From: Lunatimonas salinarum
Lineage (GTDB): Bacteria > Bacteroidota > Bacteroidia > Cytophagales > Cyclobacteriaceae
Reading direction: 5' to 3'
Assembly: GCF_017811155.1 (NCBI RefSeq)
Contig: NZ_JACVCV010000007.1
Location: 1 to 64,000 of the forward strand
DNA length: 64,000 nt
The notes under the pieces are model-generated. The model saw nothing but the letters and a program-made list of their open reading frames with translations, was not told the DNA's origin and ran no database searches. Shown in pieces: positions 1 to 8,030 of this stretch (the stretch's first letter is position 1; the number at the start of each line of letters is the position of its first letter). Position numbers and translations under genes: made by a program.

Positions 1-21
1 ACTTCAAACATCATAAATTTT

Positions 22-43
22 AGCGAGGTGTCAAAACCTCGCT
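22..43 (+). terminator. Hairpin, possible weak terminator
   Basis: The 8-bp arms AGCGAGGT (22-29) and ACCTCGCT (36-43) enclose a 6-nt loop. A T-run follows at about 50-56 on the plus strand, seven bases after the stem, so it may end a plus-strand gene lying before the window. It also overlaps the last codon of the broken vapC on the other strand, where no good T-run follows. Confidence 0.35.
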
Positions 44-463
44 ATTGTATTTTTTTCAAGATGACCAAAAACACGCAGTGTTTTTGTCGGATAACAGTAG
101 TTAGGGAATTTTTTAAAGTCTGAAATATTCCTAGTTACCAGAGTAAGTCCATTCACGATTGCCGTAGCAGCAATAATTGCATCAGGTAGCTTGACCTTAT
201 TAGCTTTGCGAATTTCGGCAGTTTGTAGTTCGATAGACTGGTCAAGCTCAATCACCAAAACATCAGAGATAAAATTAAAGAGAACTTCTCGGTCCTGCCA
301 ATTCGAAGTTTTCCAACATAGTAATTCAATCTCTGTGATGGCAGAGAAACAAGGTGGCTATTCTCTGATGGAGTTGTCAATATTTTTTCTCAGCGGCAGG
401 GGGAAACTGTCGTTGCAAAAAATAAATAGCTGTATTTGTCTCCCAGATATACTTTATTCCCAT
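31..463 (-). pseudogene. vapC: VapC-like PIN-domain toxin, broken
   Basis: This is the remains of a PIN-domain ribonuclease, the toxin of a type II toxin-antitoxin pair. Its ATG at 463-461 overlaps the end of the antitoxin gene. Reading starts MGIKYIWETNTAIYFLQ and stops after about 27 codons. Removing one A from the six-A run at 383-388 restores the family frame (EKNIDNSIRE), which then hits an in-frame TAG at 360-358. After that stop the frame is again clearly PIN-like: PPCFSAITEIELLCW, then KLPDAIIAATA and TLVTRNISDF near the C-terminus. The usual first acidic residue (DTN in the family) is Glu here (ETN). Two disabling lesions plus this change indicate a dead gene. A sequencing error could explain the A-run but hardly the TAG as well. 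Confidence 0.8.
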
Positions 464-660
464 CCGTTTCTAAGATCATTTAGCTGCTGATCAATGTCAT
501 CGACTGGTTGTTTTGACATGGCTCCTTTGTAGCGCTGAATTTGGTGTGGGCCATACTGGGTATCTTCACTACGGACTCGAATAAGTTGTAGAAGTTCCAA
601 GTCTTTGATAAGCTTCAAAGCCTTGTCGTTAATAATGTCTATTGTTATCGTTTTAATCAT
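454..660 (-). CDS. Small antitoxin-like protein paired with broken vapC
   Basis: A 68-residue protein. I chose the ATG at 660-658 (MIKTITIDIIND) because residues upstream of it in the open frame are AT-rich and look non-coding. No DNA-binding fold can be named with confidence. The identification as antitoxin rests on size, on the acidic and charged C-terminal half (DDIDQQLNDLRNGWE), and on the 10-base overlap with the start of the downstream PIN-toxin remnant, the usual arrangement of such pairs. The antitoxin seems intact although its toxin is not. An orphan antitoxin may still repress its own promoter or neutralise a related toxin elsewhere (inference). Confidence 0.6.
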   Translation of the reverse strand: MIKTITIDIINDKALKLIKDLELLQLIRVRSEDTQYGPHQIQRYKGAMSKQPVDDIDQQLNDLRNGWE

Positions 661-844
661 TATTCCAAAACGAGCTGATTTTACACGCTTAAAGTAAAGA
701 TACGCAAAATTATTTGACAAACGTATTTTTGCCTTTGGGGTATCAAAATTTGACAAAAAGCGCATTACATAATCAATTCTAGAAAAAATGGTTTATTCAA
801 AAGAAGGGTGAGAAAATACTCAGGAAGGTTACGTGCAAAAGAGG

Positions 845-875
845 AAAAAAAGCCGGACAAGTTAGATGTCCGGCT
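845..875 (-). terminator. Intrinsic terminator of fabI
   Basis: A perfect 9-bp stem (851-859 with 867-875, arms AGCCGGACA and TGTCCGGCT) with a 7-nt loop. On the minus strand it is followed by a run of seven T residues, and it lies just after the fabI stop codon at 882. Confidence 0.85.
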
Positions 876-881
876 CTTATT

Positions 882-1697
882 TTATTTTGACAGAAACTTA
901 TCTACTATCATAGGGGTAATTCCAGAGAAGGAATATCCCCCGTCGTGGAATAAGTTCTGCATGGTCACCATACGGGTATAATCCGAAAACAAGGTGATGA
1001 TGTACTCAGCGCATGCCTCAGCCGAAGCATTGCCAAGTGGCGACATCATGTCCGCAAAGTCAAAGAAGTCGTCAAACCCATTGATACCGGATCCGGCGGT
1101 GGTTTTGGTAGGAGACTGGGAGATAGTATTCACCCTTACCTTTTTCAATTGTCCATACCGCTGTCCGTAATTACGCGCTATGCTTTCCAAGATGGCTTTG
1201 GCCTCCGACATGTCGCTGTAAAACGGGAAGGCCCGCTGTGCAGCGATGTAGCTAAGTGCCACCACGGAGCCCCACTCATTGATGAAGTCCTTTTTTTCGG
1301 CTACTTGAAGCATCTTGTGAAATGAAAGTGCCGACACGTCATAGGACTTTTGGGCCCATTCATAATTCAAATCTCCGTAGGCCCTTCCCTTTCTGACATT
1401 GGGGGACATCCCGATTGAGTGAAGGATGAAATCCACGTTGCCGCCCAAAAACTCTTTGGATTCGTCGTATAGTTTTTCAATATCTTCTACCGAGGTGGCG
1501 TCGGCTGGTACTACGATGGTGTCACATGCGGCTGCCAACTCGTTGATGGCTCCCATTCTCATGGCGATAGGCGCATTGGTCAGCACAAAGGTGGCTCCTT
1601 GTTCCTTGGCTTTTAGGGCGGTCTGCCAGGCAATGGAGTTTTCGTCCAGTGCACCGGTGATGATGCCTTTTTTTCCCAATAATAAATTTTCAGGCAT
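882..1697 (-). CDS. fabI: Enoyl-[acyl-carrier-protein] reductase (NADH)
   Basis: 271 residues, normal FabI length. It catalyses the last reduction of each fatty acid elongation cycle, turning trans-2-enoyl-ACP into acyl-ACP in the cytoplasm. The N-terminus carries the divergent SDR nucleotide-binding start GKKGIITGALDENSIAW. The FabI active site is visible as Tyr150, Tyr160 and Lys167 (Y-x6-K, in FYSDMSEAK), spaced as in E. coli Tyr146/Tyr156/Lys163. It is a single-gene unit: a -7 element lies at 1741-1748 and a strong terminator follows the stop. The target is the triclosan-type enzyme, not FabK or FabV. No anomalies seen. Confidence 0.96.
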   Translation of the reverse strand: MPENLLLGKKGIITGALDENSIAWQTALKAKEQGATFVLTNAPIAMRMGAINELAAACDTIVVPADATSVEDIEKLYDESKEFLGGNVDFILHSIGMSPNVRKGRAYGDLNYEWAQKSYDVSALSFHKMLQVAEKKDFINEWGSVVALSYIAAQRAFPFYSDMSEAKAILESIARNYGQRYGQLKKVRVNTISQSPTKTTAGSGINGFDDFFDFADMMSPLGNASAEACAEYIITLFSDYTRMVTMQNLFHDGGYSFSGITPMIVDKFLSK

Positions 1698-1740
1698 AAT
1701 GTCTTGTTACAGTTTGGATGAGCGTTGGTAGTAGGAGCCA

Positions 1741-1748
1741 CAAAACTA
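1741..1748 (-). promoter_or_regulatory. Possible -7 element for fabI
   Basis: TAGTTTTG on the minus strand matches the Bacteroidota -7 consensus TAnnTTTG, about 44 bases before the fabI ATG. I see no clear TTTG 19-20 bases upstream, so the call is tentative. Confidence 0.35.
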
Positions 1749-1807
1749 AGGAATTTTCATCAATTTCCGCTTATTCTCCTGCGCAGTAGCTGAAATTAGG
1801 AAAAAGA

Positions 1808-3460
1808 TTAGCCCGCCAGCAATTCCTTAGCGCTTTCCAGCGCACTGGCAGAGGGATTGGCACCGGCGATCATTTGGGCGATTTCGGTGAGGCGTTCCTC
1901 CGGGCTGAGCAGTTTGATTTTGGAAAAGGTCTTCTCCTGACTATTGTCTTTGTATACAAAATAATGGTTTTCTCCTTTTGCGGCGACTTGGGGGAGATGG
2001 CTGATGCAGATGACCTGGTGCTTTGTGGCTATCTGCTGCATCATCTTAACGAGTTGCAGGGCGATTTCACCTGAAATACCAGTGTCAATCTCGTCAAAGA
2101 TTAGTGTGGGAAGAGCCACCTTGTCGGCCATGATGTACTTGACGGCAAACATGAAGCGGGCAAATTCGCCACCGGATGCTACCTGCCCCAGGGGTTGGGT
2201 CTTTACACCTTTGTTGGCAGAAAAGTAGATTTCCACGGCATCGATCCCGTTGGTATCAGGGTCGGTCTCTCTACGTTCTATTGACACCTGTGCATTCTCC
2301 ATACCTAATTGCTGGAGCAATAGCCGCAGGTCCTCTGCAAAGGGAGCCAAGCTGGCTTTTCGCTTTTCTGAGAGTAGAATGGCTTGTTGCATCATCGCTT
2401 CCCTGGCCAACTCCAGCTCCTGATTTAGTTGGGCCAACTCCTCCTCTAGGTTATCCAGTTGAAATACCTTTTCGGCGAGCTCATGGGCCAGTTGGATAAG
2501 CCCTTCCTCGGTGTCCAATCCGTGTTTCTTCTGTAACTGGTAGATAGCGGTGAGCCGTTCGCGTGTTTGGTCGAGCTTCTCAAAGTCTACCTCTAGGGTG
2601 TCGTCTTCCTTGGCCAAGCTATCTTGTATATCCTGGATTTCGACCAGCGCAGAATGGAACCGCTCCTGCAATTCCGAAAAATGCTTGCCGAATGTCCCCA
2701 AATCCTGCAAGGCGTGGGCTACCGTTGCCAAGCTCTTCAGGGCGCCGAATTCCTCGTGGTCCAGGAATTGGATGGCCTCATGAATCTTGGCTTTGATCTC
2801 TTCGGCATGTTCCAGCAGGGACTGTTGTTCTTCGAGTTCGGCGATTTCGCCTGCCACGAGATTGAGGGCGTCCAATTCCTCCAATTGGAATTTGTTGTAA
2901 TCTGCCTCCTTCCGCATTTCCAGCCCTTCTTTGGAGCGCCTTTCGTAAGCTTTTTTTGCAGATAGAAATGTCTTGTAGGCTTGTGTATACTGGAGTTGCT
3001 CTTTGCTCGTCTGTGCGTAGTTGTCGATCAGCGATAGCTGGTAGCTTGCGGCGCCGAGCAGCAGGGTTTCGTGTTGGGAGTGGATGTCCATCAGCGTTTT
3101 GCCCAGTTGTTTGAGAGTCTCCAGGCGAACGGGTGTATCGTTGACAAAAGCCCTGCTTTTTCCGGAAGGGGAAATTTCCCGTCTGATGATACAGGTTTCA
3201 TCATAATCGAGTTCTTCTTCTTCAAAGAACCACTTGAGCCCGTAAGGTGCCACAAAGAAAGTTCCCTCGATCACGCATTTGGCCTCCTCGTCATACAGGA
3301 CCTTGGTATCTGCGCGGTTTCCCATCAGCAGCCCTATGGCTCCTAGCATAATGGACTTTCCCGCACCGGTTTCACCAGTGATCATGTTTAGTCCTTTGGA
3401 GGGCATCATTTCCAGTTGGCGGATGAGTGCGTAATTGGATATGGTTAAATGCGTCAGCAT
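1808..3460 (-). CDS. recN: DNA repair protein RecN
   Basis: 550 residues, the normal length of this SMC-like ATPase, which helps recombinational repair of double-strand breaks. The Walker A motif GETGAGKS is at residues 29-36. A long charged coiled-coil region fills the middle (about 150-370). Near the C-terminus are the ABC-type signature ASGGEFARFMF and Walker B LIFDEIDTGISGEIA. It starts at ATG 3460, 33 bases after the porD stop, with no promoter seen between, so it is probably the last gene of the bamD-rpoZ-coaBC-porD-recN unit. No anomalies. Confidence 0.97.
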   Translation of the reverse strand: MLTHLTISNYALIRQLEMMPSKGLNMITGETGAGKSIMLGAIGLLMGNRADTKVLYDEEAKCVIEGTFFVAPYGLKWFFEEEELDYDETCIIRREISPSGKSRAFVNDTPVRLETLKQLGKTLMDIHSQHETLLLGAASYQLSLIDNYAQTSKEQLQYTQAYKTFLSAKKAYERRSKEGLEMRKEADYNKFQLEELDALNLVAGEIAELEEQQSLLEHAEEIKAKIHEAIQFLDHEEFGALKSLATVAHALQDLGTFGKHFSELQERFHSALVEIQDIQDSLAKEDDTLEVDFEKLDQTRERLTAIYQLQKKHGLDTEEGLIQLAHELAEKVFQLDNLEEELAQLNQELELAREAMMQQAILLSEKRKASLAPFAEDLRLLLQQLGMENAQVSIERRETDPDTNGIDAVEIYFSANKGVKTQPLGQVASGGEFARFMFAVKYIMADKVALPTLIFDEIDTGISGEIALQLVKMMQQIATKHQVICISHLPQVAAKGENHYFVYKDNSQEKTFSKIKLLSPEERLTEIAQMIAGANPSASALESAKELLAG

Positions 3461-3493
3461 GTATCGCGTCTGGGTTAGGTTGGGGGCTGGACG

Positions 3494-4411
3494 TCAGCCT
3501 TTCAGGATGTCGTTATACCTTCGGGCATTGTTGGGGTCTACTCTTAAAAGGACTTCCACGGCCTGCTGCCTGATTTCCAATGGTGCATTTTTCAGGACCT
3601 TGCTTATTTCGTCGGATTTGGCATCCATAAAACTGATCGTAAGGATACTGTTTGGCTGCACTTGGTTGGCTTCTCCCACTTTCTTGATGGCTTCCAGGAT
3701 GTTTTTAAAGGCTTCATCGGGGTTGGATATAAGCATATCCATTCCTTTTCGATGATATAGGTAATAGGCGTCCCGTATCGAAACCATCACTTGGGAGGTA
3801 AATAGGTCATTGGAAAGCCAATAGCGGTTTCTTCTATCCGATTGGCTTTGGTTCCACCCCGGCCGTGGGGATTGCTGGGCATTGGCTACAATGTTACTGG
3901 CGATTTCAAAGTAGGGATTTCCTCCTCGCGGAGCGAAGGAATCGTAATCCAAACCCAGTGCCACGTACGCATAAAATGCCAGCAGCGAGGTGACGTTGTT
4001 CAAATAGGAATAGCGGTTGAATTCCATGGGCTGGGATTCCTGGTATTCGAAGGTCCAGTTTCGGTCTGCAAAGTTGAACATCAGGCTTTCGTAGTTGGAT
4101 CCATATACAGGCCGCACGGTTTGAATCTGAACGGTGGCGACAAAGACGCCTACCTGTGGCATGTCGTTGATGGTGATAAGCAGGTTTCCTTTAATGCGCT
4201 CCTCCGGCCTGAATTCATCGTCGGTCCAACTCCGCCCGTTCAGAAATTGCTCAAAGGCGGTCTTCATATTGTCAAAGATATCGGTGTCCTGTGTCCTAGC
4301 CCGTTCACTATTGATGGTTACCGTGAAATTCAATTGCTGCGCAGTGAGCTGCCCCAGTGGGGCAAGAATCGCCAAAGTGACTAAAAAGCATGTAACCGCA
4401 CGTTTTTTCAT
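3494..4411 (-). CDS. porD: PorD-like DUF4835 protein, type IX secretion accessory
   Basis: 305 residues from the ATG at 4411, which gives a proper signal peptide (MKKRAVTCFLVTLAILAPLG, then LTAQQLN). An upstream ATG at 4453 would bury this signal behind 14 extra residues, so I reject it. The mature protein begins with a beta-rich segment (QLNFTVTINSERARTQD) and contains the conserved NRYWLSNDLF and RVDPNNARRYNDIL stretches. I recognise it as the DUF4835 family, known as PorD in Porphyromonas and needed there for T9SS function; its biochemical role is not established. It sits between coaBC and recN, as in many Bacteroidota. The presence of T9SS sorting domains elsewhere in the window fits. Confidence 0.8.
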   Translation of the reverse strand: MKKRAVTCFLVTLAILAPLGQLTAQQLNFTVTINSERARTQDTDIFDNMKTAFEQFLNGRSWTDDEFRPEERIKGNLLITINDMPQVGVFVATVQIQTVRPVYGSNYESLMFNFADRNWTFEYQESQPMEFNRYSYLNNVTSLLAFYAYVALGLDYDSFAPRGGNPYFEIASNIVANAQQSPRPGWNQSQSDRRNRYWLSNDLFTSQVMVSIRDAYYLYHRKGMDMLISNPDEAFKNILEAIKKVGEANQVQPNSILTISFMDAKSDEISKVLKNAPLEIRQQAVEVLLRVDPNNARRYNDILKG

Positions 4412-4556
4412 ATCCTTGATAATTAACCTACCTAGATAAGATGGTTCTACCATTTACAGGGTCAGGTGGAACCCATCCCTTTTGTAAGCTGCCGCGGAGA
4501 GGCGTGTAGCATATGTAAATTGCAAAGGTAAAGATAACGATAATACGTTTTTAATG

Positions 4557-5768
4557 CTAGTTTGATTGAGGCCTCAGTTTTTGCGCTATTTCCAGTATCT
4601 GCTTGGCGATTTCCGTCTTTGGCAACACATCGGACACTTGTGGGACTTGCCCTGCCACGAGGTATGTGACCTTATTGGTGTCTTTTTGGAAACCGGCACC
4701 TTCGTCGCGGAGGGAATTTAGTACTACCATGTCAAATCTCTTACGCTCAAGCTTTTCTAGTGCATAGGTGGTTTCGTTTTCCGTTTCCAAGGCAAAGCCG
4801 ATATGCAGTTGGCCGGGGCGCTTTCGCATCCCTAGGGTTTGGGCAATGTCGGTGTTTTTCTTCAGTTCTATCCGTAACGAGTCCCCGTCTTTTTTCAGTT
4901 TTTGATCCGCCGTTTTTACCGGGCTGTAGTCGGCCACCGCGGCACTGAATACGGCGATATCGCATGCTTCGTGAATTGCGGCTGCAGCCTGAAACATTTC
5001 CTCCGCGGATCTCACATGGGTAACATGAATTCGGGGATGCGAGGGGGTGTACGAAGTAGGGCCCAGTACAAGATCAACCTCCGCCCCCTGCATGGCCGCT
5101 TGCAGCGCAATGGCGATGCCCATTTTTCCACTGGAGTGGTTGCTGATATACCGCACAGGGTCTATAGCCTCTTGCGTGGGACCGGCGGTGATAAGTACGC
5201 GCTTTCCAGCTAGGGGTTCGCGGTTAGACAGGAGATCTGACAGTATTTCGAATAACTCCTCGGGTTCCCGCATCCTTCCTTGTCCGGACAGACCACTTGC
5301 CAGCTCTCCCGTGCCCGCATCCAATACGGTGACACCGTGGCTCCTGAGCGTGTCGAGGTTCTGTGTGACGGAGGGGTGGCGGTACATGTCCAGGTCCATG
5401 GCGGGTGACACCACGATGGGGCATCTGGCAGAGAGGTAGGTGGCCGTTAGGAGGTTGTCGCTTTGCCCATGAGCCATTTTGGCGAGGGTATTGGCCGTAA
5501 GGGGGGCAACAAGCATCAGGTCAGCCCACAATCCAAGCTCCACGTGGTTATGCCACACGCCCGTTTTTTTGTCGTAAAAATCACTGTAAACCGGGCCTTT
5601 TGCCAACGTTGCCAGTGTGAGGGGGGTAATAAAGTCAAGAGCAGAAGCGGTCATGACGACTTTTACTTCTGCTCCATGTTTGATCAGCAAACGGATAAGT
5701 GTGGCAACCTTGTAGGCGGCGATTCCTCCCGTAATTCCGATCAGGATTTTTTTATGTTGGACTGACAT
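4557..5768 (-). CDS. coaBC: Bifunctional phosphopantothenoylcysteine decarboxylase/synthetase
   Basis: 403 residues, full length. It makes 4'-phosphopantetheine for coenzyme A: the CoaB half joins cysteine to phosphopantothenate and the CoaC half decarboxylates the product. The N-terminal flavoprotein half shows GITGGIAAYK (11-20), catalytic His75 in NHVELGLWADL, and the PAMDLDMY motif (122-129). The C-terminal half shows KRVLITAGPTQEAIDPVRYI, the NHSSGKMG stretch and AVADYSPV. In the substrate-flap region, GELASGLSGQGRM, residue 158 is Ser where E. coli has the proton-donating Cys158; from memory this is common in Bacteroidota. It is two bases from the rpoZ stop, so translationally close. 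Confidence 0.95.
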   Translation of the reverse strand: MSVQHKKILIGITGGIAAYKVATLIRLLIKHGAEVKVVMTASALDFITPLTLATLAKGPVYSDFYDKKTGVWHNHVELGLWADLMLVAPLTANTLAKMAHGQSDNLLTATYLSARCPIVVSPAMDLDMYRHPSVTQNLDTLRSHGVTVLDAGTGELASGLSGQGRMREPEELFEILSDLLSNREPLAGKRVLITAGPTQEAIDPVRYISNHSSGKMGIAIALQAAMQGAEVDLVLGPTSYTPSHPRIHVTHVRSAEEMFQAAAAIHEACDIAVFSAAVADYSPVKTADQKLKKDGDSLRIELKKNTDIAQTLGMRKRPGQLHIGFALETENETTYALEKLERKRFDMVVLNSLRDEGAGFQKDTNKVTYLVAGQVPQVSDVLPKTEIAKQILEIAQKLRPQSN

Positions 5769-5770
5769 CC

Positions 5771-6091
5771 CTATTCCTCCGATTCGGGATCTTTTTCGGG
5801 GTCGCGGAAAAATACTTTGTCTTCCATAAACTCTTCCATGGCCAGCGAGGTTGGCTTGGGCATACGCTCGTAGAATTTGGAGATCTCGATTTGCTCTTTG
5901 TTTTCAAACACTTCTTCCAAATTGTCTACCGTGGAGGCAAACTCAGAGAGTTTATTATTCAGCTCTTCCTTCATGTTGGAAGAGATTTGTTTCGCACGTT
6001 GCGAAATGATGTGTATGGACTTGTACAGGTTGCCGGATTTTTCGGCGATCTTGTCCAAGTCTCTGGTAATAATGGATTGATTAGCAGCCAT
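5771..6091 (-). CDS. rpoZ: RNA polymerase omega subunit family protein
   Basis: 106 residues, slightly longer than E. coli omega, as usual in Bacteroidota. It stabilises the beta-prime subunit of RNA polymerase. Visible features are the N-terminal conserved stretch MAANQSIITRDLDKIAEKSG followed by NLYKSIHIISQRAKQIS, which corresponds to the omega helix with its RAKQI motif, and an acidic tail (RDPEKDPESEE). It lies between bamD and coaBC with 21 and 2 base gaps, so is part of one transcript. The assignment depends on the motif plus the conserved gene order. Confidence 0.85.
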   Translation of the reverse strand: MAANQSIITRDLDKIAEKSGNLYKSIHIISQRAKQISSNMKEELNNKLSEFASTVDNLEEVFENKEQIEISKFYERMPKPTSLAMEEFMEDKVFFRDPEKDPESEE

Positions 6092-6112
6092 TTTTATAGA
6101 TTAAGTCAATGT

Positions 6113-7045
6113 TTAATTTTCAGCATTTTTGAGTGATCCCGCAGCCTCCCGGTTTCGGGCCTCCTCCTCTTCGATCAGCCTACGTGCTTCAGCGGTACGC
6201 TGCTCGTAATCTTCCTTCAGTTTGTAGTAGGACTCCAGTTCAGTTTGTGTCTTACTCATCAGGTTGGTTACCTGCTTGCCATAGGAGCTTTCGGGGTATT
6301 TTTTGAGGAAATTTTCCCCAAAGGTCATCGTATCTTTTAAGCGCTCTTCTTTTTTACCAAAAACACTGCGTTCCGCATAGGCGAGGGAAACTTCCACCAA
6401 TTTGAACCCCAGTTCCTCGTTGTACTTGCTGTCCGGATAGGATTTGGCAAAATTCTGGAAATTGATGATACATGCCCGATAGAATTCTCCCGGGAAAAGA
6501 CCATCGGTGAGCCGGTAATACATCCTAGACTCCTGAAAGGCTTTTTCTTCGAACCGTTTTTGCAGGTCATCAATCATGCCCATCGCGCGCTCGTACGAGT
6601 CGGATTCCGGAAATCGGTTCATAAACAACTGTATGGCGTTTACCGCATCCCTGCTGCTTCGTTGGTCCAGGTTATAGTCCGGTGAATCCAGGTACAGGGA
6701 GTAAGCGTTCATGAACAGGGCTTCTTCGGCCAGCGGGCTTCTATTGTAGGTGTCAAAGAATGTTTTGAAATACCCTGCCGCCTCAATGTATCTCTTAGTC
6801 CGAAAGTGGGAGTAGGCGTAGTTAAATTCCGCCATCTCTGCCTTGCCACTGCCACGTATTACCGGCAGTACCCGGTCGTACAGTATAATGGCCTTGTTGT
6901 ATTCCTTTTTATCGTAATATCGATTGGCGGCATCGTAAAGTTCATCCCAGTTGGTGCTTTTTTCGAGTTTGTAGAATTCTCCGCAGGAGCTCATCAACAC
7001 GACTACAGTAAAGACACTTAGGAGGATGTTTAATTGGTTTTTCAT
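6113..7045 (-). CDS. bamD: Outer membrane assembly lipoprotein BamD
   Basis: 310 residues. The N-terminus is a lipoprotein signal (MKNQLNILLSVFTVVVLMSSC, lipid Cys21). The rest is five TPR-like helical pairs, for example LYDAANRYYDKKEYNKAI, AEFNYAYSHFRTKRYIEAAG and ALFMNAYSLYLDSPDYN. It acts on the periplasmic face of the outer membrane as part of the BAM complex, which inserts beta-barrels. The last 40 residues are a charged coiled coil (YEQRTAEARRLIEEEEARN), longer than in E. coli. It is the first gene of the bamD-rpoZ-coaBC-porD-recN unit, with a promoter at 7056-7087. Confidence 0.92.
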   Translation of the reverse strand: MKNQLNILLSVFTVVVLMSSCGEFYKLEKSTNWDELYDAANRYYDKKEYNKAIILYDRVLPVIRGSGKAEMAEFNYAYSHFRTKRYIEAAGYFKTFFDTYNRSPLAEEALFMNAYSLYLDSPDYNLDQRSSRDAVNAIQLFMNRFPESDSYERAMGMIDDLQKRFEEKAFQESRMYYRLTDGLFPGEFYRACIINFQNFAKSYPDSKYNEELGFKLVEVSLAYAERSVFGKKEERLKDTMTFGENFLKKYPESSYGKQVTNLMSKTQTELESYYKLKEDYEQRTAEARRLIEEEEARNREAAGSLKNAEN

Positions 7046-7055
7046 AATGAATCGG

Positions 7056-7087
7056 CAAATATAAGCGTTTATTTACTCGTTATCAAA
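7056..7087 (-). promoter_or_regulatory. Promoter of the bamD operon
   Basis: On the minus strand TTTG (7087-7084), a 20-base spacer and TATATTTG (7063-7056) match the Bacteroidota sigma-A consensus TTTG-N19/20-TAnnTTTG. The -7 element lies 10 bases before the bamD ATG, so the leader would be very short. Confidence 0.6.
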
Positions 7088-7119
7088 TGGGCGAAGGATT
7101 ATCCCATTTTCACGGTAGG

Positions 7120-7830
7120 TTATTTATTGACAAAGAGTTTCTTGGTGACAAGGTTTTTGTTGTCCACGATGATGGTGTAAAAATAAACGCCGGGATTTAG
7201 GTCGGTCACGTTGATTTCCAAAGAATACTGCACGGGGTCCAGTCGGAAGTCGTAGATGGGATTACCAATGAAGCTGGTCACCACCACGCGCGCACTTACC
7301 GAAGGGTTTTTGATCTTGTAATCCAATTGGGCCACCCGGTTTGTAGGGTTGGGGTATACGCCGCCCAATTCAAAATCCTTGTGTACAAAGGAATCCTCGT
7401 TGCTTGCCTCTACGTTATACACTCCTTCGATAATGAAGGAATCCCGTGAATTTTCCGTATTGAAGAAATGCAGGTCAAAGGTTCCCCTTGTAGCAATAAT
7501 TCCCAAATCAAACTCAATATACAGGTCTGTGAAGATCTCCCCGGGATTCAGTTTTATTTTAATGCGGTGGGGTTCTTTGATGGGATTGTAACAGTTATTA
7601 TCCAAACAAACTTTCATGGACTGAGAAGACCCGATGTTCCCTTGAGTGAATTTGAGGAAGTATTCTTTTACCTGATCGGAATCGTTTTGGAGGATAAGCG
7701 ATTTGCGTTGTTTGGTGTTTACTTTGCCAATAAACTCTACCTTTTCGCTTAACACACGTACCTGTCTCGCCGCAGCCCAAGACTGACAAAACAGTAACAG
7801 TGTGATCAAAAACGGCAAAAAGGGTTTCAT
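7120..7830 (-). CDS. Secreted protein with type IX secretion sorting domain
   Basis: 236 residues. A signal peptide (MKPFLPFLITLLLFCQSWAAA) leads into a beta-rich domain (about 22-150) with no named family, containing two Cys in VCLDNNCYNPI. The C-terminal ~80 residues form a type A T9SS sorting domain: GGVYPNPTNRVAQLDYKI, then LNPGVYFYTIIVDNK and the basic end KKLFVNK. It is therefore exported to the periplasm by Sec and moved across the outer membrane by T9SS, then probably anchored at the cell surface. It stands alone, 74 bases from bamD. Function of the passenger domain unknown. Confidence 0.8.
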   Translation of the reverse strand: MKPFLPFLITLLLFCQSWAAARQVRVLSEKVEFIGKVNTKQRKSLILQNDSDQVKEYFLKFTQGNIGSSQSMKVCLDNNCYNPIKEPHRIKIKLNPGEIFTDLYIEFDLGIIATRGTFDLHFFNTENSRDSFIIEGVYNVEASNEDSFVHKDFELGGVYPNPTNRVAQLDYKIKNPSVSARVVVTSFIGNPIYDFRLDPVQYSLEINVTDLNPGVYFYTIIVDNKNLVTKKLFVNK

Positions 7831-7957
7831 GTAAAGTTTAGTTATAGGCCCTCGGATTTTTAGTTATTTAATGGCAACCATATATACGTATAAAAATACC
7901 GAATAGGTTCCAATAATGGAATACCTTTGGGTTAAAAATTGTTAACTTTATTAAAAT

Positions 7958-7992
7958 TTTTTAGGATCATCTTCGTTTGAACATCCTAAAAA
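7958..7992. repeat. Inverted repeat between two minus-strand genes
   Basis: The arms TTTTTAGGAT (7958-7967) and ATCCTAAAAA (7983-7992) flank a 15-nt loop, 39 bases after the ostA-like stop. On the minus strand the arm itself ends in A residues, followed by TTTT. It could act as a weak bidirectional terminator. Confidence 0.4.
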
Positions 7993-8030
7993 TTACGGAA
8001 AAAGGTAAAATTTTGCCGATCATGTAATCT

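Noticed and set aside
191-490. Plus-strand open frame opposite vapC
   Set aside because: No family features; it is a shadow of the broken minus-strand toxin gene.
2176-2499. 107-residue plus-strand open frame inside recN
   Set aside because: Composition is typical of an antisense shadow; recN is certain.
3842-4384. 180-residue plus-strand open frame
   Set aside because: Lies wholly opposite porD, which has a signal peptide and known family; the plus frame shows no recognisable motif.
4412-4453. Longer porD start at 4453
   Set aside because: Would place 14 residues before an otherwise good signal peptide.
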